Positions 43,807 to 55,232 of a stretch of 64,000 nucleotides of DNA are shown piece by piece. Where the stretch lies: contig NC_072801.1 of assembly GCF_028583425.1 (NCBI RefSeq), forward strand, positions 9,878,001 through 9,942,000, given 5' to 3'. A program made the position numbers and the translations under genes. Origin of the DNA: Eublepharis macularius (Eukaryota; Chordata; Lepidosauria; Squamata; Eublepharidae). The first letter of the stretch is position 1. Each line of letters starts with the position of its first letter. A model generated the notes under the pieces. It saw only the letters and a program-made list of their open reading frames with translations, did not search any database and was not told the DNA's origin.

Positions 43807-43830
43807 ACTGCAGCAGCAGCAGCAGCAGCC
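43807..43830. repeat. (CAG)n microsatellite
   Basis: Six to seven CAG units. Confidence 0.85.
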
Positions 43831-44693
43831 CAGAAATGTGTGTGCACACAATTTGCCCTGCAGTGAATTGCACACTGTGGATGCTGGGGGGCCACCCGAG
43901 CTACTCTAGAGGGGCAGCAACTAGACCTGGTGGGCTGACAGAAGCAGCTCTTAGCAACAGTAACTTAGCAAGAGTAAACCTGGGCTGCAGGAGAGACCCC
44001 ATGGCACAGGCAGAGGACTTCTTCTGTGTAGTTTAGAATGCTCAATATATTGTAGAAATGTTGAGTTGCACTAGGAGAGGGGGTAAGTGTGCCTTTTAAA
44101 TGTATTGAAAGAATGTGCTGGCTTCGAGAGAGTGTTATAGAGTCCTTTGCTTGTGCCCAGGGGGGCATTTTAGTTACTTAACAACTAGGGGAATCCTTGA
44201 GAAAAGGGGTGGAGGGTATGTGAAGCCCCTGGAGGCTGGTTGAATTCCCAAGTTGCCAGCAATCAACCCCAACCTTCTTCACTTCCTTGGCTGCTGTTGG
44301 GGAACTAAAACGAAGGGCATTTCTTCTGTTGGTTTAATAAAGAAATAAAAATAGTGAAGTAAACCCTAACACCAAGTGCAGAATGGGAAAGAGAATTGTT
44401 CAAAACAGCCCTCAAGCACATGAGGAGCCTATTTTCACAAAATACCAAGTGGTAGAGGGATGGTTTGTATTGTAGAGGATAATGTTGAGTAGGAATGTCA
44501 CAAGCCCATAGGAAACAAAATGATGCCCTTTTTGTATGAAGGGGGAGCAATTTGAACTGAATGATTCAGTCTTTGCAGCAACACAAGTTCTCCTGCTCTT
44601 TGATACCATGACATCAAAGTAAACGGGTCTGATTTGCGATTTCAAAATGCGCAGTGAAGGTGAGCTTTCCAGAACGATGGATTGTGTTGTAAG

Positions 44694-45224
44694 CAGGGCT
44701 TTTTTTCTGGGGAAAGAGGTGGTGGAACGCAGCAGGTTGCCCTTGGAGAAAATGGTCACATGGCTGGTGGCCCTGCCCCCTGATCTCCAGACAGAGGGGA
44801 GTTGAGATTGCCCTCTGCGCCGCTCAGCGGCGCGGAGGGCAATCTCAACTCCCCTCTGTCTGGAGATCAGGGGGCGGGGCCACCGTCCGTGTGACCGTTT
44901 TCAAGAGGTGCTGGAACTCAGCGGGTTGCCAGCACAGGGGGAAACTCTTGGCGGGAGGTAGTGTCCCTGGTACCACATGTACGCACACAAAGTGCACGCA
45001 TGCTCCCAAGGTCAATGATGTCACTTTAGGTGAGCTGGAACAAGGCGGGAGTTTTTAAAAGTTTAAATCTCCCTCAGCGAAAACAGTCACGTGGCCAGTG
45101 GCCCCGCCCCCTGATCTCCAGACAGAGGGGAGTTGAGATTGCCCTCCGCGCCAGTTGTCCTCCCGCCATTTTCAAGAGGTGCCGGAACTCCGTTCCACTG
45201 CGTTCTACTGGGGGGAAAGCCCTG
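44694..45224 (+). mobile_element. hAT-type MITE, long composite form with perfect TSD
   Basis: CAGGGCTTTTTTTC left and GGGGGAAAGCCCTG right. Two half-elements are joined through GGTACCACATGTACGCACAC. 8-bp target duplication GTTGTAAG (44686-44693 and 45225-45232) shows that the 531-bp composite inserted as one unit. Confidence 0.93.
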
Positions 45225-45599
45225 GTTGTAAGAATGGTATCAACATGTCCCTTCTGTGCTTAGCTACGAAAGAATTGTTTACAAAAGTATCTGGAAGATC
45301 CCATGGAAACTTTGTGCAAATGAGATACAAAACACAGATCTGTTTCCAGGGTGTCCTTCTTAAAGCTAGTTCTTCCTTTCTCCTTTATATGAAACTGACT
45401 AGAATGGACTGCTGTAAAACAGCTGCAAAATTACAGGTGTTTTCCACAGGTGGAGAGGCTTCTGTGGTTTTCCTACTGCTAATGCAGCAACAAAGGGCCT
45501 CCTACATGGTAGGTTTCCCACCTTTTGCCTGCCCCAGTTCCCTCCCCCCAGTGGTCATTTCCCCTTGCACCACCAGGAGCATTTTTTTAAGAAATCCCA

Positions 45600-45840
45600 A
45601 AGTGACATTTAGTTATATCATTATAATGATATTATACCGATCGATCAGGTTCTCTGAATCCCCAGCTTTCATTTTTAAAACGTCTCTTGCCTTTTTTCTT
45701 GTGGAGGTATAAGGGGAAAAGCATATCACTGTAATGAAAAGTGCTGGAGACTTTCTTTTTTTAAAAAAAGAAAGAAAACTGACAATTCAGAGAACAGGAC
45801 CCAGAGATTGTTATTATGTAATAACATAAAACATTGTCAG
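45600..45840. mobile_element. Foldback MITE, diverged copy of 30483 family
   Basis: GGTTCTCTGAATCCCCAGCT is inverted at GACAATTCAGAGAACAGGAC. The spacer GGAGGTATAAGGGGAAAAGC matches the 30.5 kb copy. Confidence 0.6.
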
Positions 45841-46194
45841 CTGCTGATTTTTCTGGAAAAGCCCTTCATAGTGGGGGTGGGTGGGAATGAACATCACGAG
45901 GGACAGAGCAAATGGCTTGTATGTGGACAGGGCCAGTACAATCCAGACTTCCCCACTCACATGGGTGTCACCCCTGTTTTGCTGTGATCTTTCCCCAAAC
46001 TGCAGCAAAGCACGTTTGAGAAAGATGAAAACCAGGAGGTTAATAGTAGCACCCCAATACCGCGAGAAAACATGGGGAGAGGCTGTAGCAAACAACCCAT
46101 GTGAAATACAACAGACCTGATGTGGGAACTGCTGGGCAGTGCTCCGCTAGGGTCAGGGTTTCTGATTTGACCTGTTAACGTTTGATTCAGTCTG

Positions 46195-46290
46195 GATAAG
46201 GTCGGGTCACAGCTCAGCGGAAGAGTGCATGCTTTGGATGTGGGAGATCCCAGATAAAAAGGGCCTCTGTTATCCAAACTGCGCAAGAAT
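46195..46290 (+). mobile_element. tRNA-like SINE fragment
   Basis: GGTCACAGCTCAGCGGAAGA, GTGCATGCTTTGGATGTGGG and AGATCCCAG resemble the head of the SINE at 41346. Confidence 0.55.
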
Positions 46291-46959
46291 TGTGCAAGAG
46301 CCTTTGCAAGGAAAACAAGGGCATCACGGTCAAGTGGAGGCTGGTGGAAGATTTTCTGCTGCCCTGAGACTTTGCATCATTTTCATCCTACATTGACTTT
46401 CTTCCTCATAATTTCTTACCTTCAGTCATCCTCCCGCTCTACGTAGATAAGATGGTTGCACTTTTCCACCCGGCTTTTGGAAACTTTGGGTTGCTCTGGG
46501 GGATTTCTGCCGCTTTTGTGGTTTAACTTGTTTCATTTTGTAGGGTTGCCTTTCATTCATTCGGCATTCCTTTTCAGAAGGGGCAGGATTCACAAATTTG
46601 CTTAAGAAAGAAATCCAGCGGGTGTGACTGGGAAGCTACAGATGAAAAGCAAAGGAAAGGGAGCCCCAAAGGCCTGAATGGAGAGGGGAAACTGTCGGCC
46701 CGGGAAGAGAGGAAACAGATTTAACCTGGTTTCCTCTGGCAGAGGACAAACAGGCCCGGCGCTACCTTATGGTGAGTGATTGTGCTTCAGAGCCTTGATT
46801 TTGTGCCCCCACATTTTGGAGCAGGGGGCTGATTGAATTGCTGGCTGATTTCTACACACATTTTGATCCTGAAGGATTCCCAAGGGGGCTTACGCAGAAT
46901 GATAAAATGCAGCCAGCGGGGGAGTGCCTCTGTCTCCCCTGGCACAGCAATACCCCAGA

Positions 46960-47190
46960 GTGGGATCTCAGCAGAATCCCAGGCCTCATACAACCTTTCT
47001 GAACTCAGGTGACCCTGCCATCTGCTGCATCAGGCCAAGGCCAGTCATCTCTCCTGTGAGAATAGGGCTCTCCAGGGGTTCAAGGGGAGGTCTTTCTCAT
47101 CACCAGCTACCTGATCCTTTTAAGTGGAGATGCTGAACCTGGACCCTTCTGCATGCAAAGCAAGTGCTTTGCCCCTGAGCCGCAGCCCCT
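46960..47190 (-). mobile_element. tRNA-like SINE
   Basis: Plus strand ends TTCTGCATGCAAAGCAAGTG, CTTTGCCCCTGAGCCGC; upstream GGTCTTTCTCATCACCAGCT. Minus copy of the 41346 family, near full length. Confidence 0.7.
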
Positions 47191-47377
47191 CTGGTTGCTC
47201 CCAGCAATGATCTCAGCCAGACTTCCTCCCTTGTCAGCTGACCATGGAACAGCCCCTTCCCAGGATGCCCAAATCTTATTTCCTTTCCTTTAGGAATGCT
47301 TTTTCCTCTCTCGGGGCAGAGAGGCAGGTAGAGCAGCAACGGAAGGGATGGTTCAGTTGCCCACAGCACGAGCCTGT

Positions 47378-47590
47378 GTAGTGTCGCAGTTAGGCTGCTG
47401 GAGCCAAAGACAGGGGAGAGCTGGGTTCAAATGCCGGCAGTCATACAAACTGGCTGGGTGACCTCAGGCCAGTCATTCTCTTGCAGCCTTGCAGGCTCGT
47501 AATGAGGATTTTTATGGGGGAGGGGGGCCATGCACCCTGAGCTCCTTGGAGGGAAGGATGGGATGAAAAATGGTTTAGACAGATGAATAA
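47378..47590 (+). mobile_element. tRNA-derived SINE variant
   Basis: GTGTAGTGTCGCAGTTAGGC head, GGGTTCAAATGCC B box, GGCTGGGTGACCTCAGGCCA and a tail AGCTCCTTGGAGGGAAGG. Confidence 0.7.
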
Positions 47591-48744
47591 ATTAATGGTA
47601 TACATTATTACCCCCATATTGCAGATGCATGAGAATGTGTTTGCTGGCCGAGATGCAATATGAACCAGCGACTTTGTGGTCCTTCTCGTCCTTTGAGCTG
47701 GTCTCCCTCCAAGGATACAACTGCCCTTCAGCATATTATTAACAAAAGACATTCAATAAAGCAACAGGGAGCCCTTAAACTGTGTCCCCAGCAAAGACAT
47801 CATGGCTTGCGGCTTTATGGTTCTTTAGTTTAATAATGTTTGATTTCATCATTGGTTATCTCTCCCCTTAGGAGTTTCTGATGCTTTTCTTCTTCTTTTT
47901 GCTGAGACTGTTCCCCGGGCTGCCTATATGCATCTAAGCAAGAATTTCAGTCTGATTCTTCAGCAGGGTCAGCAGTATATAAACACTTGTGGGAATTAGC
48001 ACATTTCTTGTTCATGTCTTTGGTGTTATGCAATCTCAAGCCATCTGTGTTCGGTGATATTTTATTCCTGGTTAAAAAAAAAATTGATCTGCTGCATGCA
48101 GTTGGGTAGCAGTTTGGAGCTCTTATTCTCAGATCCATTATATAATTGGCTTAAATAAACCATTTCCTAATATACCAGGCCATTCTCAAGAGAGTCCAGC
48201 TCTTTTAAGTGCCTATATGTTGAGTCATGCTATGTGTTTATCCAGTTATCATTTTTTTTTTAAATGGTAAAGTCCCTTCCTTTATCACCAGAGTGCTAAA
48301 CGGTAGGTAGACTTATCCTGTTACCCAAGTAGGATATCTCCTTAATTGGTTGGGGGAATTAAGGAGGCAAGTGAGAGAGGGTAACTAGGAATCTCCACCA
48401 ATGTTTACAGGGATTATTCCCTTAGAGAACTCTCAAGTCAAGGCAGATGTTCAAAGCAGACGTTCAACTGAAAGGTTTTTGTATTAAAAGAGAAATAAAA
48501 GGACAAACATACAGCATGCATACAAGGCTAACTAAGAAAATCAGGGAGCAAAAGGAGAGAAAGCAGTTTAGGGAGGGCAATAATTACCAGTCCTGAAAAG
48601 AGAAGTCCACGAAGACAGCAGCAAAATAACCAGCCTTTCATGAAGGGAAGAAGAGAAGATGCTCAAATGGATTTGAGGGTGTGTGGACAGATCCAGAACA
48701 CGCAAACACATATAGCTGGGGAGTCCAGTTATAGGGTGAATCAG
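47591..48744. other. Intergenic sequence
   Basis: AT-rich; no gene or repeat family recognised. Confidence 0.4.
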
Positions 48745-49210
48745 GGGCGCCGCTGAGGTTTCTGGCACCTGTGGCTGCCCCTATGCGTGCGCACACAGAG
48801 TGTGTGCATGTGACCCGCTGGACTGCGTGATGACGTCACTGCGTCTGACATCATCACGCAGCAAGCCAGCCCCATTGGCTGGCGGGCTGCTGGGACGGCG
48901 CGCAGAGGCTGCCCACGCTCCCAGTTGGGCGTGGCGGGTGGCTGGGGAGGTTACGCACGCCGCCCCGGACACCTGCTGTGCCTGGCCCACGGTTGCTGCG
49001 CCTGGCTGGAGGCATGTGTTGGTGGCGGCGGTGGTGGCGCAGGGTGGGAGGGGTGGCAGGCTGCAGCAGCTGCAGGCCAGGCACGCCAGCTCTGTGGCAC
49101 GCGCCCCCGCCCCCGGCACCCCCTCCGGCACCCCCATCAGCACCTCAGCACTCGAGGAGGGGGCCGGACCTGCCTCAGTGGGCACACTGGCCCTGGGGTG
49201 AATTGCTCCA
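48745..49210. repeat. GC-rich repeat unit (copy 1)
   Basis: TGGCACCTGTGGCTGCCCCT, GCGTGATGACGTCACTGCGT and CACTGGCCCTGG. Its layout is shared with the block at 49742-50300. Long overlapping reading frames on both strands reflect base composition. Confidence 0.5.
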
Positions 49211-49741
49211 TGGGGTAAGCTGGCATCTTTGTCCCCGAAACAAATGGCTTAATGGCTGTCTCCGGAGGTGGACAGTGGCGTGGGGAGAGGCTCGAAGTGA
49301 TTATCTGGGATAAACTATAGGTGAAAATATTGCTTGACGGCCTGGTCAGCACCAGATGGGAAAGCTACCAGATTTGCTGAGTAGCTCTGATTAGGACAGG
49401 TGGATGAGGAGAAGTGTGGCAGTGCGGCAATGGGATTAGACAAGAGTTTGCTTAGGAAACCTCATTATCCCTGCGTCTCTCCGAGGAGTGGAGGGACCGT
49501 CAGTCAGTCAGCTGCCTCTGACTCATGTTCTGGTAGTTTTCCAGGCTGCTGCCCAGTTGGCATTCACTCTGCCTTGGGCTAGGTAGTGCGCTGGATTTAT
49601 GGCACATGAGGAAGGGGCATTTATGATCCTCCCCCCATAAATTGCCCTCTTAGTGTGAGGAAGGGGTCTGGCTGCTAACAATCTTTCCTCAAAGAAAGGA
49701 AACTTCTCTGCAGGGTACTTCGGCACAAATACTGTGTCCAC

Positions 49742-49792
49742 CAGGGCTGGCTCCAGCATTGCTGGCGCCTGAGGCAGCTTAAGGCTGCTGCT

Positions 49793-49823
<31 letters not shown>

Positions 49824-50300
49824 CGCATGCCAGACTGCATGATGACATCACTGTGTGTGACATCATCACGCAGGGCTGGCGCACGCATGGGGGGCCTTCC
49901 AGCCTTCCCATTCAGTTGCGCTGCGGGCCAGGTGCAGCCAGCTGCCCCGGCTGATGGCTGCGCCTGGCCCGCAGAGCAACTGAACGGAAGGCTGCCCGTT
50001 CAGCTGCCCCACGCTGCTGCCACCAGTACGTGCTCCTGGCCAGGCGCAGCAGCTGTGGGCCAGGCACGGCAGGCGGCCGGGGTGGCGCATGGCAGCGTGC
50101 ATCCTCCCAGCCCTCCAGTTCAGATGCTCCACATGCTGCCCTGGCCACCTGCCACACCTGGCCTGCAGCTGTGTGCCACCAGCGGCGGCAGCGGCAGCAC
50201 AGAGCAACTGAGCTCCATGGCATGCACCCCCGCCCCCGGGCCAGCGCCCCCTCCAGGGCCTTAGCACCCGAGGCGGCTGCCGGGCTGGCCTCAATGGTTT
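49742..50300. repeat. GC-rich repeat unit (copy 2)
   Basis: GCTGGCTCCAGCATTGCTGG, GCATGATGACATCACTGTGT, later CGCCCCCTCCAGGGCCTTAG. It contains a (TG)n(CG)n run at about 49790-49828. Probably a diverged copy of the same mobile repeat as 48745. Confidence 0.5.
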
Positions 50301-50445
50301 CCACCAAGCTGTTGTACAAAATGGCTCTCTTCTAGGAGTATTTTTGCTACTTAATTGAACCTTGTCAGTGGTTCTTGTTGGATGTAGGAGGCTGTGTTAT
50401 ATATTGTAAAAATATAGCTGTATGATTGCCTTGACTGGATAGCCC

Positions 50446-50640
50446 AGGTGAGCCTGATCTCATCAAATCTCAGAAGCTAAACAGGGTTGACCTTGGTTAG
50501 TAATTGGATGGGAGACCTCCAACGAAGCCCAGGGTTGCAGAGGAAGGCCATAGCAAACCACCTCTGTTAGTCTCACGCCATGAAAACCCCACCAGGGGTC
50601 GCCATAAGTCAGCTATGACTTGAGACACCCTTCATCGCAT
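50446..50640 (+). mobile_element. 5S-rRNA-derived SINE
   Basis: CAAATCTCAGAAGCTAAACA, ATTGGATGGGAGACCTCC, CCACCTCTGTTAGTCTCACG and GTCAGCTATGACTTGAGACA. Confidence 0.88.
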
Positions 50641-51266
50641 AGCAGTATGATTATTCCCATATTGCAGAAGGGATGGCAGAGAACAAGAGATCAGTGATTG
50701 GTGAGCGTTTGACTGAGGTAGAGGACTTCCTGTAGTGTAGGGAGGTGCAGCACTGAACAGTGAACAAATGGCATGAACTGTTCCTAGGAACCATACTAGC
50801 CTACTTTGCAGGGCTGTTGGAAAGGTTACTGCAATTATGGATTGGAAATGCTTTGAACTGCTGTATAAATGCAGCTAAGCCTTCATTTATGTATTAGGCC
50901 AATGCGAATTGGGTAGATCAGGATCTGCCCAAGGCAAGGAAACAGGTCTACATCTGTACAGGAATGTTATGCTCTGTAAAGTGCCATGAGCACATTGATG
51001 CAACTATATAAAGAGCAAATATCATTAGGAATAATCAGGGCTCATTTCGAGGGGGAACGCACAGGAATGCAGTTCAGGCAGTTCTCCAAAGAGATCACAT
51101 GACAAGTGGCCCTGCCCACCTGACTCTCAGCCATTTTGGGCCCGTTTCGGCCTGGATTGGGGCTGAAACAGCCCGGATTGGGCCTCTGACAGGTGGTGGG
51201 TCACTCTCCTGCTCACCAGCAGCCTGATCCTGACCATTTTGGGTCCCTTTTCAACCATTTTCAGCC

Positions 51267-52170
51267 TGTCGTGAGTCAGCTTCAGCCTCGACTGGCCACC
51301 TTACCCCAGAGTCCTCCTCAGAAGACGAGCAGGAAGAGTAGCCAGCAGAGGCTACTCTGGAGCCAGAGCCAGCCATGGAAGAGCCAGCAGGGTCTACTCT
51401 GGAGCCAGAGCCAGCAGGGTCTACTATGGAGCCAGAGCCAGCCATGGAAGAGCCAGCAGGGTCTACTCTGGAGCCAGAGCCAGCAGGGTCTACTCTGGAG
51501 CCAGAGCCAGCCATGGAAGAGCCAGCAGGGTCTACTCTGGAGCCAGAGCCAGCAGGGTCTACTCTGGAGCCAGAGCCAGCCATGGAAGAGCCAGCAGGGT
51601 CTACTCTGGAGCCAGAGCCAGCTGCTGCTTCAGAGGAAACTCAGCAGGAGCAGCCAGAAACCTCTGTGCAGGGCTGGTGGAAACAAAGACTCCCCCAGAG
51701 CAAAAGAGAAGCCTGTGCTCCCTGGGCCAGCAGAGAAGAGGAAGAATAAAGCAAAGGAAGCTCTGTGGGAGGGGAGAAGGAGTGCTGATTTGCAGGCTCA
51801 ACACCAGCTGGAGCTATCAAGCAAAGAGACAACACCTGGTCCTCGCTAGGACAGTATAAGAGAGAGAAGCTGAAGAAGTCAAGCGTGGAAGCAAGTTTTT
51901 TCACCACTCTCTAAAATGAGAGTCCTGTGCCTGGAAGTGCCTTGCCCTGTTGAATGACTTACCGGACTCTGACCTTGGCCTGCCTCCTAGACTCTCCCTG
52001 CTGCCTGCTCCTCCATCTGACGGATTCCTTGACTCTGACCCCTGGCTTGTTTGTTGAACTCCCGCCTGTCCGCTCCTCTGCTGGACTGACACCTTGGCTC
52101 TGACCCATGGCTTGCTGTGACTACTTGCCTGCCTGTCCAACTGACTGCTGCTTCTGGCTAGGTTGCAACA
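51267..52170 (+). mobile_element. Solo LTR nested in the hAT element
   Basis: About 904 bp, beginning TGTCGTGAG and ending GGTTGCAACA (TG...CA), with 5-bp target duplication CAGCC (51262-51266 and 52171-52175). It carries a 69-bp minisatellite near its 5' side and a TATA-like AGTATAAGAG near 51852. Likely a Gypsy- or ERV-type solo LTR; no internal region is present. It is younger than its hAT host. Confidence 0.65.
51375..51616 (+). repeat. 69-bp minisatellite, about 3.5 units
   Basis: Units start at 51375, 51444, 51513 and 51582. Each contains two GGGTCTACTCTGGAGCCAGA half-units and one ATGGAAGAGCCAGC. The frame stays open (MEEPAGSTLEPEPAGST...) because the period is a multiple of three. 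Confidence 0.95.
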
Positions 52171-52414
52171 CAGCCCCTTTTTGCCATTTTGGGCCCTGAA
52201 TGGCCAGGATTGGGTCCAAAACAGCCAGGATAGGTGATGTCAGAGGGTGTGGCATGTAATTAGTTATGCTAATAGAACACTGCTGGTGATGCCAAGGGGT
52301 GTGGCATATGCTAATGAGTTATGCTAATGAGTTCTTCCAGCTCTTTTTCTACGAAATGACCCCTGGGAATAATAATTGTATTATATGCTAAACAATAAAG
52401 CAGTACAACTAGCA

Positions 52415-52672
52415 GAGAGCCAGTTTGGTGTAGTGATTAAGAGTGCGGGACTCTAATCTGGAGAGCCGGGTTGGATTCCCCACTCCCCCACTTGGAGCCA
52501 GCTGGGTGACCTTGGGCTAGTCACAGCTCTCTCAGAGCTCTCTCAGCTCCATCCACTTTACAGGGTGTTTGTTGTGGGGATAATAACAACATACTTCATA
52601 AATCACTCTGAATGGGTGTTAAGTCATCCTGAAGGGTGGTATATAAATCAAATATTATTATTGCCAGATCAC
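52415..52672 (+). mobile_element. Sauria-type tRNA SINE
   Basis: GAGCCAGTTTGGTGTAGTGA, GGGTTGGATTCCCCACTCC, TGACCTTGGGCTAGTCACAG and the tail ACTCTGAATGGGTGTTAAG, ending (ATT)n. Confidence 0.9.
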
Positions 52673-52687
52673 TAGCATGAAAATCCT

Positions 52688-52800
52688 GCAGGGTGTTTGT
52701 TGCGGGGATAATAGTAACACACTTCATAAACTGCTCTGAGTGGGTGTTAAGTTGTCCTGAAGGGCGGTATAGAAATCGAATGTTGTTATTATGTTGTTAT
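52688..52800 (+). mobile_element. Sauria SINE tail, second partial copy
   Basis: GCAGGGTGTTTGTTGCGGGG, GTAACACACTTCATAAACTG and CTGAAGGGCGGTATAGAAAT, directly after the full copy. Confidence 0.8.
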
Positions 52801-54355
52801 AGTCATATGGACTGTGAAATCTGTCTTGAGTCTCAGCAAGAAAGACAGGCTATGAATAACATAAACAAAACAAACTTCCAGCGTCTTGTTATAGAACTAA
52901 GCAGAGAGGCTTGTTTCCGAAGAGACAGGGATGCTTTCAGAAGCTTAGGCCCCCCAGGCTGATACCCCCATTCCCTGTTATCCTTAGTGTTGAAAATGAT
53001 AGATTTCCCTCCCATGATAATGTGAGCCCCCCCCCCCCCCCCGCACCGCCCCAGGTATTTTGTCTGGATGTATTTTACGTGCAAAGCTTAATCACAACAC
53101 CAGGGGGCAAGAATCTGCCTCTGACTTTCTCCCATGGCAAAATAATAGAGCAGGACGATCGGTCAGAGAATCACTGCTAGGTTCCCAGTCTTCCTTTTTC
53201 TCTGCCTAAACTGTTTGCTAGAAGGAAAAATAAATCCTCCCACCCACCCCCGAAACTGAGGGCCTTTGTGCATATGGAGCGTAAATGTTTGTTTCTACCT
53301 GTACTGAAGCTTATCATTTTCATGTCTTTTCATTTCCAAAGTGTTCTGCATAATCTTCATAGTGGGGGCTTTTACAACAACCCTGCGAGGTAGGCTAATT
53401 GTTTTCTTGGCTATATGCAATAATGCAGTTCCATGACTGGATCTCCCAACATGTCTTTTGGCTCCAAAAAGGAGGGTGAGGAAGGATAATTTAAACCCTA
53501 ATTATGGGGCTGCAAAAAGGGAGGTTAATTCTCCCCCCTCTGCAGTTTCTTCGGTAGAAAATGCCTCATCCTGGCTGCTTTGTCCTTGTAGTGAAGAAAA
53601 AAAATGTCTTTCCCCCCCATACAGAGACTTAATGCTGCTCCAGAGGAGTTATTTTCAGCTGAGGAGTTAACCCGTATCTACCCCCAGCCCCAGGATCCCT
53701 ACTGCTGCTTTTAGAGGCTACAATACACATGGGGGTGGGGGGGTGTCTCATCACAGATCGGCAGTACCCCAGGTAGTTTGGGCCCAGCAGAAGGAAACGG
53801 TTGTTTTCTACTTCAGCAAAATGCTGTGCAAGCCCCATTCGGTTCAGCTGGAAAGAAGCCCAGTCAGTTCTGAGGTATCATCTCCTCGGAAACAAGCTTC
53901 TCTGGATCCATTGGACTTCCACTCCCTGGTAAGTGTGCAGAGAATTGCAGATTTCCGCAGGGTGGAAGCTGTCCTTAGAAATGCCCAACTATGGTTCAGC
54001 TTGCCCCAGGTGACTTTTGGTGGAAGTTGTCATCTTTTTGTACAGCAATGGTTCCTGGCTGGGCCTTTAACATAAAGAGAGACTTTCTCAGCCCTCTCTC
54101 CATGTCAGGGAAAGCAACACCTGCTGAATGTTTGCTTGCTGTTGAAGACACGGAAGCAGGGCTGGTCGGAGGAAAGGAGATGGCGGTAGCCAGATGGGGG
54201 CATTAAAATTATACTTTCCAGATCCAGTGAGGGCTGCTAGATTGCACCGTATCTTTTGAACAACTGGCATGAGGTGAGTTGCTGTATTTTCTTGTGACTC
54301 AGGATCAGCTCTTCCCAATATGGCCAGCTTGTGTCTTAACTACACCAGGCTGCAG
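52801..54355. other. Intergenic sequence
   Basis: C-run at 53028-53042; 53345-53440 resembles 42690-42760. No gene recognised. Confidence 0.4.
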
Positions 54356-54359
54356 ATTT

Positions 54360-54716
54360 CACAGAATCACAGAGTTGGAAGGGGCCATACAGACCTTCTA
54401 GTCCAACCCCATGCCCAGTGCAGGATCAGCCTAAAGCATCCCTGACAAATGTTCATCCAGCCTCTTCTTGAAAACTGCCAGTGAAGGGGAGCTCACCACC
54501 TCCCTAGGCAGCTGATTCCACCTTTGAACTACCCTGACCATGAAAAAGTTTTTCCTAATATCCAGCCGGTAGCTTTCTGCATGTAATTTAAGCCTGTTGC
54601 TTTGAGTCCTATCCTCTGCTGCCAACTGGAACAGCTCCTTGCCCTCCTCCAAATGCTGGCCTTTCATTATACAGGCATGAACCTTTCCTCTTGGCAGCCT
54701 TTGATCATCCATGTTT
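54360..54716 (-). mobile_element. CR1 LINE 3' region
   Basis: Plus strand: CACAGAATCACAGAGTTGGA at the left end, GAGCTCACCACCTCCCTAGG, AAGTTTTTCCTAATATCCAG. Antisense CR1 3' end; longer than the 20047 copy. Confidence 0.87.
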
Positions 54717-55026
54717 TTTAAAGATCCCTAGGAATCTTTTTAAAAAAAATTTTAAAATTTTATTTGAAAAGAAAAATACAAATAACTATGGAAAGTGCAC
54801 AGAAACTCATACAAGGTACACAATACTACATTTGAACTACAACAGAAAAATATATTCAGAATATGTGGCAGTATATTCCCTAAGAATCTTAAAAGGCTAT
54901 GCTGGAAAAGGCTATCCTGGAGGCCTTGACATCTGGTTTTCTAGGTGCAGGGATTTAAAAAAAAAATATGGAGGAGCACTCAATCATGTGAGTCCAGTCT
55001 GAAACAGAGCTGCCCTAGGATAGATT

Positions 55027-55220
55027 GAAAAGAGTCCAGTAGCGCCTTTAAGACTAAAACAACTTTACTGTAGCATAAGCTTTCAAGAATCACAGTTCTC
55101 TTTGTCAGATGCTGTGATTCTCGAAAGCTTATGCTACAGTAAAGTTGGTTAGTCTTAAAGGAGCTATTGGACTCTTTTCGATTTTGCTCCTACAGACTAA
55201 CAGGGCTAACTTCTCTGGAT
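55027..55220 (+). mobile_element. Family A hammerhead-type retroelement
   Basis: AAAGAGTCCAGTAGCGCC start, both arms with GCTTTCAAGAATCACAG / GTGATTCTCGAAAGCTTATG, end CTAACTTCTCTGGAT. Perfect 12-bp target duplication CTAGGATAGATT (55015-55026 and 55221-55232). Confidence 0.9.
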
Positions 55221-55232
55221 CTAGGATAGATT

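Larger units (their letters stand above)
51036..52365 (+). mobile_element. hAT-type DNA transposon remnant, 1.33 kb, with nested LTR
   Basis: Ends CAGGGCTCATTTCGAGG and ACGAAATGACCCCTG. Perfect 8-bp target duplication GGAATAAT (51028-51035 and 52366-52373). Outside the nested LTR the body has CCATTTTGGGCCCGTTTCGG words and no transposase. Confidence 0.92.

Noticed and set aside
48781-50319. Overlapping open frames of 100-155 codons in GC-rich DNA
   Set aside because: Frames occur on both strands, with CA/TG and CG runs and repeated blocks; this reflects composition of a repeat, not a gene.
51193-51849. 218-codon open frame with repeated SQPWKSQQGLLWSQ units
   Set aside because: It is the minisatellite of a solo LTR read in one frame; the other frames are also open because the period is a multiple of three.
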